This document shows positions 19,995 to 31,401 of a stretch of 64,000 nucleotides of DNA, in pieces. Numbering within the stretch: the stretch's first letter is position 1; every line of letters starts with the position of its first letter. The notes beneath the pieces were generated by a model. The model was not told the origin of the DNA and did no database searches. It saw only the letters and a program-made list of their open reading frames with translations. A program made the position numbers and the translations under genes. Source of the DNA: Patiria pectinifera. Its lineage: Eukaryota > Echinodermata > Asteroidea > Valvatida > Asterinidae. Where the stretch lies: the NCBI GenBank assembly GCA_029964075.1, contig CM057148.1:31427916-31491915 (forward strand). Reading direction: 5' to 3'.

Positions 19995-22900
19995 GTAAGT
20001 TATATTGCCCATTCCATGAAATGTTCAGGCGTGCCAATCTGCTTGTTCGATAAACCTGTCAATTAACATAAGGATTGCACTCGTGTCGAATAAGCATAGA
20101 TGAAGATGATATTGCATCGGTGAACTAGAATTGTTCATTATTTCCAATAGATTAAAGACGCATTTATTATATGACTGAGCACGTAACCCATTAGTTTAGG
20201 AATGCAGTTGATAACTATCAAGGCCGTATTTTAAACGGATGATTCTGGTTCAGCTTCGAGAGACTCCAACCCGTTACTTTTAAATTAATGGGGGTTAATA
20301 TTTCATAGAAGTAAAGCCGGAAAGCGAAACTGCTATTAAACCGAAGTCCACAAAATTGTCGTAAGGTAAAACACAGGCTTTGTAAGATATTCTAGTATCT
20401 TCTTGAAAAGAACAAGTGTTTTGAGGGAATAATGAAGTATCACATTTTTTTCTTACAATATGCTTATCTTAAAAGGGTTCTTAGAGAAAAATAAACTGAA
20501 ATTTTCAAATAAAATACACTGATGTACCACTCAATTAATTATTACTTTTTTAGACGAGATAATTCATGATGTATTTGGCCTGTCTTCAAACAAAGTGCAT
20601 GTACAGAGCGGGCTTTGGCACAGGATTCCATGTCCATCATTCCGAGAAGGTGACAGCATAGTGGGAGTTGTTTGGTACAAAGGAAATTCACTTGATGATC
20701 CTTCAAAACAGCGACTTATCAGTCACTCAGATGGTCCAGACCAGGATCCCTCGGGCGACAGATATGCAACGTCATCAGGTTCCAGCCTCGTGATTAAAGG
20801 TGTCAGTGAATCGGATGAAGGGAAGTACCTTTGTCACGTCATAACACATGGAACTGACAATAGACTAGGAGAAATCGTTCTAAAAATATTTGGTAAGTTC
20901 AATAATATATATACAACAACCTGATTCATTGGTCAAGTAGATACAGTGATTTGCTCAAAAACACAAAACAAAAGACTTGTTATAGTGAAACTGACTAGGT
21001 GCAAGGGAAATACAAGAGTTGGGAAAACCTTAGTTGTCACAGCACTGGAACGGCAATATGAATGTCACAGGCTCACACCAACGCTCAAACTGGATGTCGA
21101 AATCTCCCCAGTCAATTTCGTTGATCAAGTAAAAAAAAAATGAAATGCATTTTAAGATATCCGTTTAAGACTGCTTTAATGTAACAGACCTCTATCTACT
21201 GTTAATATAATACACGCAATTATTGTGTCGACAATACACGCAATTATTGTATCAACATTTCATGTATCCAGGAGACTCTTTTCCGGCCCAAAACAAGTAC
21301 ACATCGTCCACCGCTACATTGCAGCGAGAAGGCAGACAGACGCTACCGTGTCAGTGTGCGTCATTGACACCGAACGGAATATCCGTAGTGTATTGGTCAA
21401 TGGGAGAAGGCAAAACTGAAGCTACAAAGATCATTGGTGCACGTTTTGCTGATGGTGCCTCGCTACAGTTTCAAAATGGCGCTGATTACAGCATTGACAG
21501 CGACGGTACACTTACAGTGAATTCTGTCAGTGCTTTACATGATGCAGCGAGGTTCTGGTGTCATGTATTTCAGTCAGACGGATCACGTACCGATTGCTAC
21601 ATAGATGTCAACGTATCAGGTAATTTGTTTTATTCCAGGTGGTCTTAAAATATGAATATTATAATCGGACAACTGTTATTTTCCGTTGCCAATTAACTTG
21701 GATGTCATATTGGCAACTTGAGCGACAACGTGTAATTCCACATGCCAGCGCATCAAAGTTAAATAGTAATTGTCTCATATTTTATTTTTCACGAAATCCA
21801 GGTGAGACTCCATTGCTTGGTCCTCTCAGGGCATCAGAAACGTCATTCTACCTGTTGAAGGGAACGAGGCAGATGATTCCTTGTACAAGTTTGCAGCCTG
21901 GCAATGCAACATGTTTGGTGCAATGGTTTAAAGTTGATATCTCCAGCCACCATCTCCTCATTAATTACACGGTGTCCACCAGTGCTGTTCATGCTGATCC
22001 ATCGTTTGACCTTGCTCTTGATTTCGGTCTGGTAATCAAGTCCGTTGATGAGGATGACGGTGGGAACTACAGCTGCTTTGCAAACCCTGAAGCCAATGAA
22101 GGGCTTGTCGAAGTCCGTGTCATTGGTAACTGTCCATTCTTTTCTTTTTTTTGAGGTAGATGGATCGGGTTATTTTTTTATTAAATTTGACATAAAATGT
22201 TGTGTTCCTAAATTGTAATTCTGTTTGTCGACTTAGTGTAGACCAGGCCTACGTTTTACTCTCCCCCTTTTTTTTTAAGTGTCATTGTGTTCAATGTTGC
22301 TCACTGCTAACGAGATATATTTCAAACCACTCAATTTTGATTATTGTTATTGTTTTATAATCAGGAGATTTGTTTCCATTGGATGGAGGGAACGCCACGC
22401 AAGGAGACGTCATAACATTTGCATCGGATAGTAAATTCACACTGCGCTGTCCAGCCATGGAAGGTGTACCTATAGGTAGCAGAGCCACGTTGATTTGGTC
22501 ATTTGGTGCTATTGATGCACAACTGACCACTGTGGTTGGCAAACTAGATCTACCGGCTGGCTCCGATTGGCTGTCTGACAAAGACGGCAACACCTGCTTC
22601 GGCTTAACAATTGAAGGTTCTCTCCTTCTAACGAACTGCTCTCAAAATAATGCAGTCAGATTCTGGTGTCATGTGTTTCCCCATGTCGAAGCGTTACGAA
22701 GGTCCTACGTGGATGTAGTAATGAGAGGTAATATATCGTAATTTGTGGTATAAGAACATTGTTTACATGAACAGAATTTTACTTATCTGGTCCATGAAGT
22801 GATGAATGCAGCTAGGTTAAGTATCAAAATAAGGAGGTTATCAGATAATGGCCATCTGATGTATACATCTGACGTCCAGATGTATAGAAATTGTTTTCAT

Positions 22901-25900
22901 CCACGGTTTACACATGCCTACGATACGTAGCGTGGACAGTCATTCCTTTGTTTTCATGTAGTTAAAAAAAAACCCCAAAAACAACATTTTATTGACACTG
23001 TGAAAACACTTTTAACCCAACTTGTTTTATTTGATTCCCGCTAGTGTTTCTCTTCATTTTTCAACGGTTAAACTTAACCCCAAAATGCCTCTAAATCTGT
23101 TTTCCAGAGAGGGGAAAACACTGTGTGGGCGTGAAGTCCATACCACCTGAATTATTTGGACCTCTTTTGATCGGAAGTCCGCACAGTGAATGCAATGCTT
23201 GTTCACAGAACTCACCCACGCTCTCTCGAAGTGTTTTCTGGGATGGATGATGAGTACAATTTTACGAGCTGTATTCATTTCTCGTTTACTTCGACAGATT
23301 CCATCAAGCCGTTTAACATTGGTCTCATAGCTGCACTTGTCTCTATGCTTGCACTTGTTGTCGTTGTTATCACTGTGTGTTTGATGTGGAAGCTACGCAA
23401 ACGGAATCCACCCCACGATCGGGAACGAGTTGTATACCACCGAATTCCTAAAGCAGGTATGTGACACTCAAACGCGTGGGTTTTTTCGTGGGTGTAATCA
23501 TACAGTATTTATTTTTACTGGACTGTACGTCATTCATTGTGCTTTATTAGATGTGTTTATCACCCAAATTAACAATCGAGTCATGCAAGTCTCTTAAACT
23601 TTAGGTTTATCCGGTCATTTTCTTTTACAGGCATATATAGATTGTGTGCACCAAACGAGAGTATAAATTTTGACATTCAAATTGATGTAAATGTAACTTG
23701 TCTTTTACGTTTCTTAACAGAACCTGCACAACAGTTTAGCGTGACTACGCTCGCTACGATGATCCGGGAGTTTGTGTCCGAGAAAATGAACAGACTGCCC
23801 ATCACGCCTTGGGTGACAGGTGATGACAGCTACGCAGCGATGGATGATGTATACACACCACTGGAGATGTACCTCAATGTATCTATTGCAGATTGTAAAG
23901 CTAGATATAGAATAGAGTCAGAGTCTGAACTCTTTGATGACGGTATCTCTGAATTGTCGAGTTGTCATGTACTCCTTAAAGGTAGATCAGGTTGTGGTAA
24001 AACTGCCTTGTTAAGCAAAATGGCATCTGATTGGTCACTGGAAAAACCGCACGCTGTACTCGGTCAGAAAAAGATGGTCTTTGTTTTGCCGGCGAAAATT
24101 CTCATAAAAGCTAGGAATGTTGGACAAGCAGTTGTTCAATATATGCTTAAAGATGGCACGAAGCATTGGGCAAATTCAATCAATGAATACTGTTCAAACC
24201 ACCCTGACGAAGTGGCCATTCTTGTCGATGACTGCAATGACACACATGACATAGATACCGTCATGGACATCATGACGGATCAAGGTCTTTTGGGGTGTCA
24301 AATAGTGATAAGTGCAAGACATACAAAGTGGGCTGAAGAAACGAGCAAACATCATAAACTGCGCCACATAACCATTACTGGTTTTACGCAAGAAAGTGCA
24401 AAGGCGTACGTTGAAAGCCACTGTGATGCATTCAGTCGCAATTCTACCAAATATCATACTCAAACTAGGGGAAGTCATGGCGAAACACAAGAACATAATG
24501 AACAAGATGATAAAGAGTTACACAGTCATTGTGACAAATCGGACAACAGCTGTGAAAATCAAAATCGAAGATCGCATTCACTCATTCACAGCTACCTAGA
24601 TGCAAACATTCTACACCCAAATGTTGCTTGTCTTCCCGTTATCATAACGACTCTTTGTCAGTTATCCTCTTGGACTGATGGGCTGGCTTTCCAAGATGAT
24701 CCGAGTATGGGCGACTTGTTTATTAGGTTGGTTAAATGTTTGTTTGAGAGAAGCGGTGATAGAGACGAAGATGATACCAGAACACATGAGGCTTTGAACA
24801 AAATTGTGGAGTTTGATAATGTAACAGGCCTTTCAAAAACACAGCTTGAAATATTGGAAACGTTGGGAAAGGTCCTTTTGCCTAAGATGTTAGAAAATGA
24901 ACGCCCCGTTACATTTCCGAAAGTAGATTTCGTGAATTCGTGTGATAATGGTGAGGCAATCTTAGACGTGGCAATTAAAACTGGTCTTGTTCGTTGTGAA
25001 GACGATGCAGATTTGTACTTTGTTTTGGAAATATTTCGAGACTTCTGCGCTGGTCTTTCCTTTGCTCATACCGCTGAACAAAATGAAAACTGGATGGCTG
25101 AATTTCAGCACACAGATCTGATGAGTGCAGCTGAAACGTTTTTAAATGTATTTGCGTTTGCGTGTAAGAAGAGTCCAACGGTTTGCAGTGGACTTGTGCA
25201 AAAGATAGCAGACTGGAAAAAGAAAGAAACAACCAATGTCATTAGAATGCAAACAATGATCCAGTTGTGTCTTCTGCTGAATTTTGAAGGAAAATGCAAA
25301 GGCTCGTTGAATGCCGAGTTTGCTGGTCTCTTTGAGGGAGGGAAAGTTCGTCTGGGAGGCGTTTCTGGTCACACGATCAGAATGCTGTCGTATTTGTTTG
25401 AGCATGCAAACAGACCGGTAGAAGGCGTTGCTTTGTGTGTTGAATCTGTTGAGTTGTTGCGACTTGAGAGAGATGACTGGGGAGAGTTCCGGGAATACTT
25501 TGAGTACTTTTTTCCATTGAATCTGAAAGAGGAAGTCCAGGAAACTGAAGAGATGCAGAGGTGTTCAGAAAATGGGACACTGGCAAAGTTGCGTCAAAGA
25601 GTAGAGTCCAGAAACAAAGACCTTCCTCAGTTTTCCCCAGACCAGTCAGACATTGAGGTCCTTCGTACTGTGCAGTCGTTGGGTCTTTATGAGCTTCTGG
25701 AGGGTCAGGCAGGTGAACTGCACAAACTAAGTGCAATTGAACCGTTTCCTGCAAACCAGCCTGATCAAACTGCACAGTCTACAACGCCGCCGTCAAGGTT
25801 TCACGGGTCGGGTTCTGGTAAAGGGTCGGTTCCTACAATCATCCAAACAAAAGATTCTGACTCCCAAACCTATTCCCATTCTGGTAAAAGTCCACAAACA

Positions 25901-26380
25901 AGTGCATCAAGCGAGTTAGTTCGATGTCTGTCGAATCTGTCAAAGCTTGAAAACCTTGTTCTTGTTGGGACATTTTTCAGTTCAAATGATATTCACAATT
26001 TTGTACGTAAACCAGAAAACGTCCCGAAGTTGGAAAAGCTTGATCTTCGTCTCAATAAGCAGTTTGATGATAATGCGTTCTGTGCAGTTGCAAAATTACT
26101 CAAGCAACGCTGTAGAAAACCCGTCAGTAATATAACAGACCTCCGATTATCTTTGTATAAGGTAACTCCTAAAGGTTTCAAAAGCGCAATGAAGAAAACC
26201 TGCGGTGGTGGATACCTTTGCTGGAATAAACTAGAAACTCTCTATCTCCTGCATGGTAACATTCCAAAGGAAATCTGTGAGATCCTCAAAAAAACCCTGA
26301 ATATGAGAATGCCATTCTTGGTTAGAAAAGACAGAAAATCGTATACTGAAATAATATATGGTATTGAACAGAAGCACTGA
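19919..26380 (+). CDS. Ig4-TM-NACHT-LRR receptor, seven coding exons (1452 aa)
   Basis: Exons are 19919-19994, 20554-20892, 21272-21619, 21802-22125, 22365-22727, 23298-23456 and 23631-26380. All introns are GT-AG and phase 1, and the summed length is an exact multiple of three. The product has a signal peptide (about 1-18), four Ig-like domains (about 26-483), one membrane helix (about 491-513), a short basic stop-transfer, then an intracellular NACHT domain (Walker A GRSGCGKT near 654-661, Walker B ILVDD near 733-737) and degenerate LRRs at the C-terminus. NACHT proteins are usually cytosolic innate sensors; here the module is tethered under an Ig ectodomain, so a surface immune receptor that signals by NTP-driven assembly is likely. 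No death, CARD or TIR domain is evident. Ligand unknown. The gene looks intact. Confidence 0.85.
20554..20892 (+). CDS. exon 2: Ig domain 1
   Basis: A phase 1-1 exon of 339 bp. It has the Ig cysteine pair (IPC and YLC), the core Trp in VVWYKG, and the DEGKYLCHV signature (D-x-G-x-Y-x-C). Acceptor TTTTTTAG|A, donor TTTG|GTAAGT. Confidence 0.85.
21272..21619 (+). CDS. exon 3: Ig domain 2
   Basis: A phase 1-1 exon of 348 bp with LPCQC, VVYWSMG and ALHDAARFWCHVF. It uses RFWCHVF where domains 1 and 3 have the classic Y-x-C, a variant shared with domain 4. Acceptor TATCCAG|G, donor TCAG|GTAATT. Confidence 0.82.
21802..22125 (+). CDS. exon 4: Ig domain 3
   Basis: A phase 1-1 exon of 324 bp with MIPC, LVQWFK and LVIKSVDEDDGGNYSCFA. 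Its C-terminal signature resembles domain 1 (LVIKGVSESDEGKYLCHV). Donor ATTG|GTAACT. Confidence 0.85.
22365..22727 (+). CDS. exon 5: Ig domain 4
   Basis: A phase 1-1 exon of 363 bp with LRCPAM, TLIWSFG and AVRFWCHVFPH, closely following domain 2. Acceptor ATAATCAG|G, donor AGAG|GTAATA. Confidence 0.82.
22985..23290 (-). repeat. GTGGAC-family dispersed repeat in intron 5 of the Ig/NACHT gene
   Basis: In reverse complement it matches about 51150-51310 (GGAAAACAG, TTTAGAGGCATTTT, GAAGAGAAACACTA, TTGGGTTAAAAG in the same order). It is a dispersed non-coding family with copies in several introns of this window. Confidence 0.6.
23298..23456 (+). CDS. exon 6: transmembrane segment
   Basis: A phase 1-1 exon of 159 bp. 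It encodes IGLIAALVSMLALVVVVITV and CLMW, then KLRKRN, a basic stop-transfer that places the following NACHT part in the cytosol. Acceptor TTCGACAG|A, donor GCAG|GTATGT. Confidence 0.85.
23631..26380 (+). CDS. exon 7: NACHT NTPase and LRR-like tail
   Basis: A single 2.75-kb exon runs to TGA at 26378-26380. The order is a juxtamembrane stretch, a conserved pre-NACHT segment (DDVYTPLEM), Walker A, Walker B, a sensor-like VISARH, an acidic/His-rich insert, a helical NACHT-associated region, then leucine-rich repeats such as LSNLSKLENLVLVG and LEKLDLRLNK. A second acceptor (AACAG at 23716-23720) would start the exon at 23721, also phase 1, and drop 30 residues. Carrying the whole NACHT region in one exon is common for invertebrate NLRs. 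Confidence 0.88.
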
Positions 26381-26557
26381 AGCCTATATTTGTGAACTAA
26401 GACAAATCATTCAATCGTTGAAGAACATTGGAAAGGCCATCAATACCTTTTTCCCAGACAGTTTTAGATGAGGATAAAAATATGCTAAGGGAACGGAAGA
26501 AGAACTTTCTTGCAGTTATTATGTACTGTGTAGAAACGAATACAAATGAAGTAGGAA

Positions 26558-26563
26558 ATTAAA
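26558..26563 (+). terminator. possible polyadenylation signal ATTAAA
   Basis: ATTAAA lies 178 bp after the stop codon of the Ig/NACHT gene and is the first common polyadenylation variant downstream. Inferred from motif and position only. Confidence 0.35.
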
Positions 26564-28390
26564 CATTTTGTAATTTTAAAGAAAGGCCAATTTGTTGGAA
26601 GAGGGCGGTTTGGCGAAGCGTATTCAAATGCTGAGCAATTTCGCCAAAAGTTCATTATGTAGCAGAGAGATCACCTTACGTGATGAACAACTCACTTTAG
26701 AAGTGCATGAAGTTCAGCTTCTTTTGACAGGCTAAACGTAAAGAAGAAGAATCATAAGAGGCATCTTTGAAGGGGCTCAAGAACCTGCTGATTCGTTATT
26801 GTCACCTTCGTCTGGCTAAAGCAATTTAAGTGAGTCCCGTTTGGAGACCCCAAACCACTTGTAAAAGACAGAAAGAATTCAATCACAAAAAATGATATGT
26901 CAAGAAAAATATGAAATAATTTATTAATAGAAAATAATAATTAATTCAAATATATTTACAAGTATATACAGTAAATCTAGTCAACCTGGCGAATTGTCAC
27001 ATTGGTAAATGTACAAGCTAGAATACTTGTAGGCCTCTGTTGGAAGCTGATAGGCCCAACGTATTAAATATTCAAACAAATCAACCAATCTATGAAATGC
27101 ACCAAGGGAAAGGAATGATCAAGAATTAACCGGAAATACAAAATATATGCGTATATCGATTAAACTCAGGATTAACCACAAAGTGTACTTCGGTAATCAC
27201 TCAAATCGACCAGTAATTAATCAATTAAACCTACAACTTAATAGTATATTGTTAGCTTAATTCAAGTAAATAGATCCCTAATTAACTAAACAATAAACAA
27301 ATAAATGATAACCTATTCCGGAATAATATGTGCACTTTCTAACTAAATAGGCCCACCGCGATTTTGTCGCACCAGACTATTCTGGGTTCAGTCGAGAGTC
27401 CGGCGATCCCCTTGCGTCGGCTCTCTATAGCTATCTCGATCGTCACAAAGTCGGACGATCTCTGCTCCAATGAGCATCAGCCAGCCACGTCCGGCGAACT
27501 TCCCGGCTGATGAGCGTCACTCGTCAGTCGCCCTGGACGTCTTTGCGGTGCGCTCGGCACCCGACTATGTGGACTTTATGGACCTGTCTGTCTCATATGT
27601 CGCTGGCGTCACATCAGCTCCGGCTAAAGTGCCGTAATCAGATAGGGTCTTGGTCCCTTGGACTTCTGGCCCTTCACGACCGATCCCGGTCTCAAATCAG
27701 CGAAAATGTCGCTCAAAATTGCATCGCAATTGCGGATCAACCTCTCGGGTTATTTTCTTTCGCGGGGATTCCTCTCTCTTTCCTCACATGACTACGGCAC
27801 TTATTTACATTACAAATACGTACTAAGACACACACGCCAAAAAAACCAAAAGTTTCTACGGCTTTATTCATCAACTTATAAATATATAACTTATAAATAT
27901 ATAACTTATAACATGGTTCGCTGAATTTTTCAACGTACAGGCTATAGACAATTGTATGCGCAAGTAGGTATTGTTCTCTACGTACGCCATTATACACAAA
28001 CACTGAAAGTAAAAACGCAAGAAAAACCAACGAATAGTCATACTTACCTGACCTTGCGCGACAGAAAAGGAAAGGAAAGTAAAAGTAAGAAAAGGAATTA
28101 CTTGAATAAGGGGAAAAAGATGGAATTTGGCATCAACTGTGACAGTTATGTGGATCTCCTCTGTTTTTTTTTTTTTTTGACTGACAGGTCCACCCCGTCT
28201 ACATCACTTACTTATTTTATTTAGTTTACGTGGGTGGCATCCTTTCCATCAAATGTATAAAAGAAATTGACTGAGCTAGCCTTACACTCTCCACTATGAC
28301 TGAGTTTAGGCTGTGGTTGAAGTAGTGTATATCCTGATTGTCAGCCAAACCTTCTCTGAGCAGTTCCTGATTGACGCAGAAATTTGTGAG
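26564..28390. other. intergenic with a GC-richer island and a short tandem repeat
   Basis: No gene. About 27345-27770 is clearly richer in G, C and CpG than its surroundings and might be a mobile-element remnant or an unmarked promoter. A 93-aa frame there has no domain. Near 27872-27912 the 16-bp unit AACTTATAAATATAT repeats about two and a half times. A T-run lies near 28165. Confidence 0.4.
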
Positions 28391-28394
28391 TCTA

Positions 28395-28585
28395 CTCTAG
28401 CCCAATCCTGTAGTTGTATTCCACATTCTCTTGACACTTATCTGGCATTCAACTTGCACAGTCTCGAAAAAGCAAGGAATTCTGAATTTATGGATGCAGT
28501 TCTGATAGACACATCTTGCCACCACTGAACGTTGTTCTCTGTTGCTAAAGTCGTTTGATTTGTCAACAGTGATCAATGGAGAGCT
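28395..28585. repeat. left arm of an imperfect inverted repeat around a SINE
   Basis: In reverse complement this matches 29255-29405 over about 150 bp, for example AATTCAGAATTCCTTGCTT, TTCGAGACTGTG and AATGCCAGATA. The two arms flank a 670-bp interior that contains the SINE at 28841-29234. Confidence 0.7.
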
Positions 28586-28840
28586 GTTTCCTTATAAGCA
28601 ATATCCTGTCAACAGAAAAGCGCAAGAATTTCAACAAAGTCGCCCCCGTTGCAACCTTTTACCTGTTCACCGTGTCCACACTGCCCAACTGAGTGGCATT
28701 TTGACGGAGACCTTGGCAATTGGCTTATAATGTATGTACTTGGTTTATTTTTAATTACTTGTGATGGACAGACATGACGGCAATATAAATGGTTGTATCA
28801 ACTCTGACCAGACAGAGTACACCCCGTTGTTGTATATACG

Positions 28841-29197
28841 GGTGGCATGGGTGGCTTGTGCGTAAAGCGCTCGCCTCTCACCAAGGTGCCCACGGTTTGA
28901 ATCCTGGCTGCGGATCGCATGTGAGTAGAGTTGTGCGTTGGTTCTCTCCTGTGCCACGTGGGTTTTTCTCCGGGCCCTTCGGTTTTCCTCCCTCCGGAAA
29001 AATCAAACACTTTCAATGTCAGGCTGTGCTCCGTGGTCATATATGGGTCGATGTGGCCGGCAACCATAGGCGCCTTTACGTGCCAGCGGCCCGACCACGT
29101 TGTAGCCGCGTCCTTCGCAATTCAGCATACCAGCTGCGAGTAAGGATAATTAGCCTCCCAAATTATTATTATTATTATTATTATTCTTATTATTATA

Positions 29198-29234
<37 letters not shown>
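28841..29234 (+). mobile_element. SINE with tRNA-like head and ATT tail
   Basis: It starts with GGTGGCATGGGTGGCTTGTG and has a B-box-like GGTTTGAATCC, then the conserved body GTGGGTTTTTCTCCGGGCCC and GGTTTTCCTCCCTCC, and ends in a long ATT repeat (about 29162-29234). The open frame reading into poly-Tyr is the SINE body plus tail, not a gene. Related copies are at 3800-3945 and 41045-41215. Confidence 0.8.
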
Positions 29235-29235
<1 letters not shown>

Positions 29236-29254
29236 AACAGTTCTCCATCATGGT

Positions 29255-29405
29255 TGAAAATTCAAATCTCATCAGCAACAGATAACTGCTCTCGTTGGTG
29301 GCGAGAAATGAGTATTTAATGCATTTATGAATTCAGAATTCCTTGCTTATTCGAGACTGTGAGAGTTAAATGCCAGATATGTGAAAGACAGGATTACAGA
29401 TAAGG
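29255..29405. repeat. right arm of the inverted repeat around the SINE
   Basis: The inverse of 28395-28585 with scattered substitutions and small deletions. Confidence 0.7.
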
Positions 29406-29416
29406 AAAATGGTGGC

Positions 29417-30039
29417 TCAGACCCATTCAGAGACGCTCTTTCTTATAGACTGACAATGCCCGTAAATATGTACGGGTTTGGGTATTTTCGTCAAAGTGTT
29501 AATTTCCACTCCGTCAGGTTTGACAGGATTGGGTTGGGAAATTAAATATATTGTATATGTTTTCGGGGGACCAATGCATTGGGTAGATCCTTTGGTGTGA
29601 AGGATTGTTAAGGACATTAGGAACATATTTCATTTCCTTTGGGGCGAGCGGGAATGCATTTTCGTCCAATCCAGGACTCACCAGCCGCATTGATTCTGAA
29701 GAATCGGGGTAGTCCAGATTTCGGTGTGTGACCGTTGGGTCTAAATGATAGTGAACCCGTTGATGATAATAAAAGTAACCATGATGGTTTGACACATGAT
29801 TGTAGTGACAGTATTTCGTTCTTCAAGTAGGAAGAATAATTTGGAAGGCTCCTCACAAAGGTTTGAATGGTCTTTGCATGTTTGAGGGGTTTGTTTTGCA
29901 TGAAGTAAACAATTCTCATTCGTCTTAGGAAGTGATTAATATTATCAATGAGTGAGCACTGAGTAGGTTTGGCCGGAATGGGAACATAGTTTAAACCTTT
30001 ACTCAGGGCTATTCTCTCTGATGTGGTTGAGTATGACAC
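29417..30039 (-). pseudogene. Penelope/LINE-like reverse transcriptase N-terminal fragment
   Basis: The minus-strand frame from 30039 contains ALSKGLNYVPIPAK followed by NHFLRRMRIVYF. This pair of motifs resembles the region before the reverse transcriptase core in Penelope-like and related elements (LSKGL-F-PTP, then F-RR-RL). Two more overlapping frames down to about 29417 continue the similarity with frameshifts. The catalytic core is not present. The family call rests on memory of short motifs. Confidence 0.45.
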
Positions 30040-31400
30040 GTTCTCAGTAAAATGTGTTTTTTTTAGCCAAAGTAGCTCGTGGTCGGGTTTTATTTATTCA
30101 GTGGATTTGTGAGTTGTGGCTGGTATATCTTTTTAGTTTTAGCTAGGTTTTTATTAGCCTAGTAGTTTTTGGTTAGTTTTCTATTTGCCATTATGTGATA
30201 GGGATTCTAGAGTCAGACACGGATTAAATCTCTTTTTGAAGATTAGGTGGCTCTGAAAAGACCCGTTTGTGTCTCTGTTTACTTGGTGATTATTCACCCT
30301 TTTCCCCTTTTTTTCCTTGGGTTGGTTGCTTCCTGCTAAAGGCCCTGTCACACTGTCTGCGATCTTATATGCGCTCTCACTGCGTCCTTGAAAAAATAGC
30401 TGGGGCGCAAAAACAACTACTACATCGCAGCGACTACTACATAGGTCGCCAGATGGGCGCCAGAGGGTCTTAATGGTCTCTGATGAGCGCCAAGGTCTTT
30501 GAACATGCTCAAAACAATCGCAACACCTCTGCGCCCTGGCCAGGACGCCGTAATGACGCATCTCGGGCGCTGTGCGAGCGTGAATCGTGCGACATTGAAG
30601 TGGCATTGAGGCAGCCTATAGGCGCAAGGCAGTCGATGTAGTCTCCATAAGAAAGTTACTCGACTGCGATGAACTTGTAGAATAAGTTTGAAATTGGCTG
30701 TGTATTGACCGTTTTGTCGTGGTATTTATACAGCGCAAGTGACGTCACATGAGCGTATTTTGGTCGAATAGAGAGCGCGACGCGAGCTACTAGGACGTAT
30801 CAACAGCGAGCAGAGCGTAGTGTGAACGCAGTGACAGCGCAGCGGCAGCGACTAGATCGAGTAGTTGAGCTTGTCATGGGCGCATAGAGAGCGAGTTGAG
30901 CGCATCGTAAGCGCGGGAAGAGCACAGTATGAGCGTAGCTTGAGCTTCTCTGAGACAGAAAGTTGTAATTTGTTGCGTCCTTGCTGCGATTGTTAAATTT
31001 ATGAAATATTTTTGGTCGCCGTAAGGTCTCCTATGAGATCGCAAATAATGCGACATGCCCTTTTGGAAGTGGTGGAAGATTTTCAAGGCTGTCTCAATGT
31101 CTTGGTACTCGATGAGATGCCCCTTGATTTGTTCGATGGCTTGTTCTTACTGGTTCTTGAGATTCGCCCGGTTGGTGTCCTTCAGTTGTTGAAGTTCCCA
31201 CATCGTTAGCTTGATGAGCGTGATGGCTGCTGTTTTGTTGATCCGGTCCCAGTTGGCTTGGAATGTGGGCTTGTAGTTCAAACCTCTTGGTAAATATGGT
31301 GCTCGCAGTTTGTTTGCCAGATATAATGGCGGTTGTTTTTTTTTTTTGCGATTGCAGTTTCGAGTTGCGGATCTGGGTGTCTAGGTGGGTTCGGTGATGG
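30040..31400. other. intergenic with GC-rich repeat-like stretch
   Basis: About 30340-30960 starts with GGCCCTGTCACACTG, typical of some non-autonomous DNA transposons, and continues with many GAGCG/AGCGAC words. I did not find a matching inverted end. Frames here are not supported as genes. Confidence 0.35.
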
Positions 31401-31401
31401 G

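Noticed and set aside
20946-21143. 65-residue frame between Ig exons
   Set aside because: It lies wholly in an intron with matching splice sites on both sides.
24194-25775. Minus-strand frames opposite the NACHT exon
   Set aside because: Shadow frames of a well-supported coding exon on the plus strand.
28789-29235. 148-residue frame ending in poly-Tyr
   Set aside because: It is the SINE body and its ATT tail.
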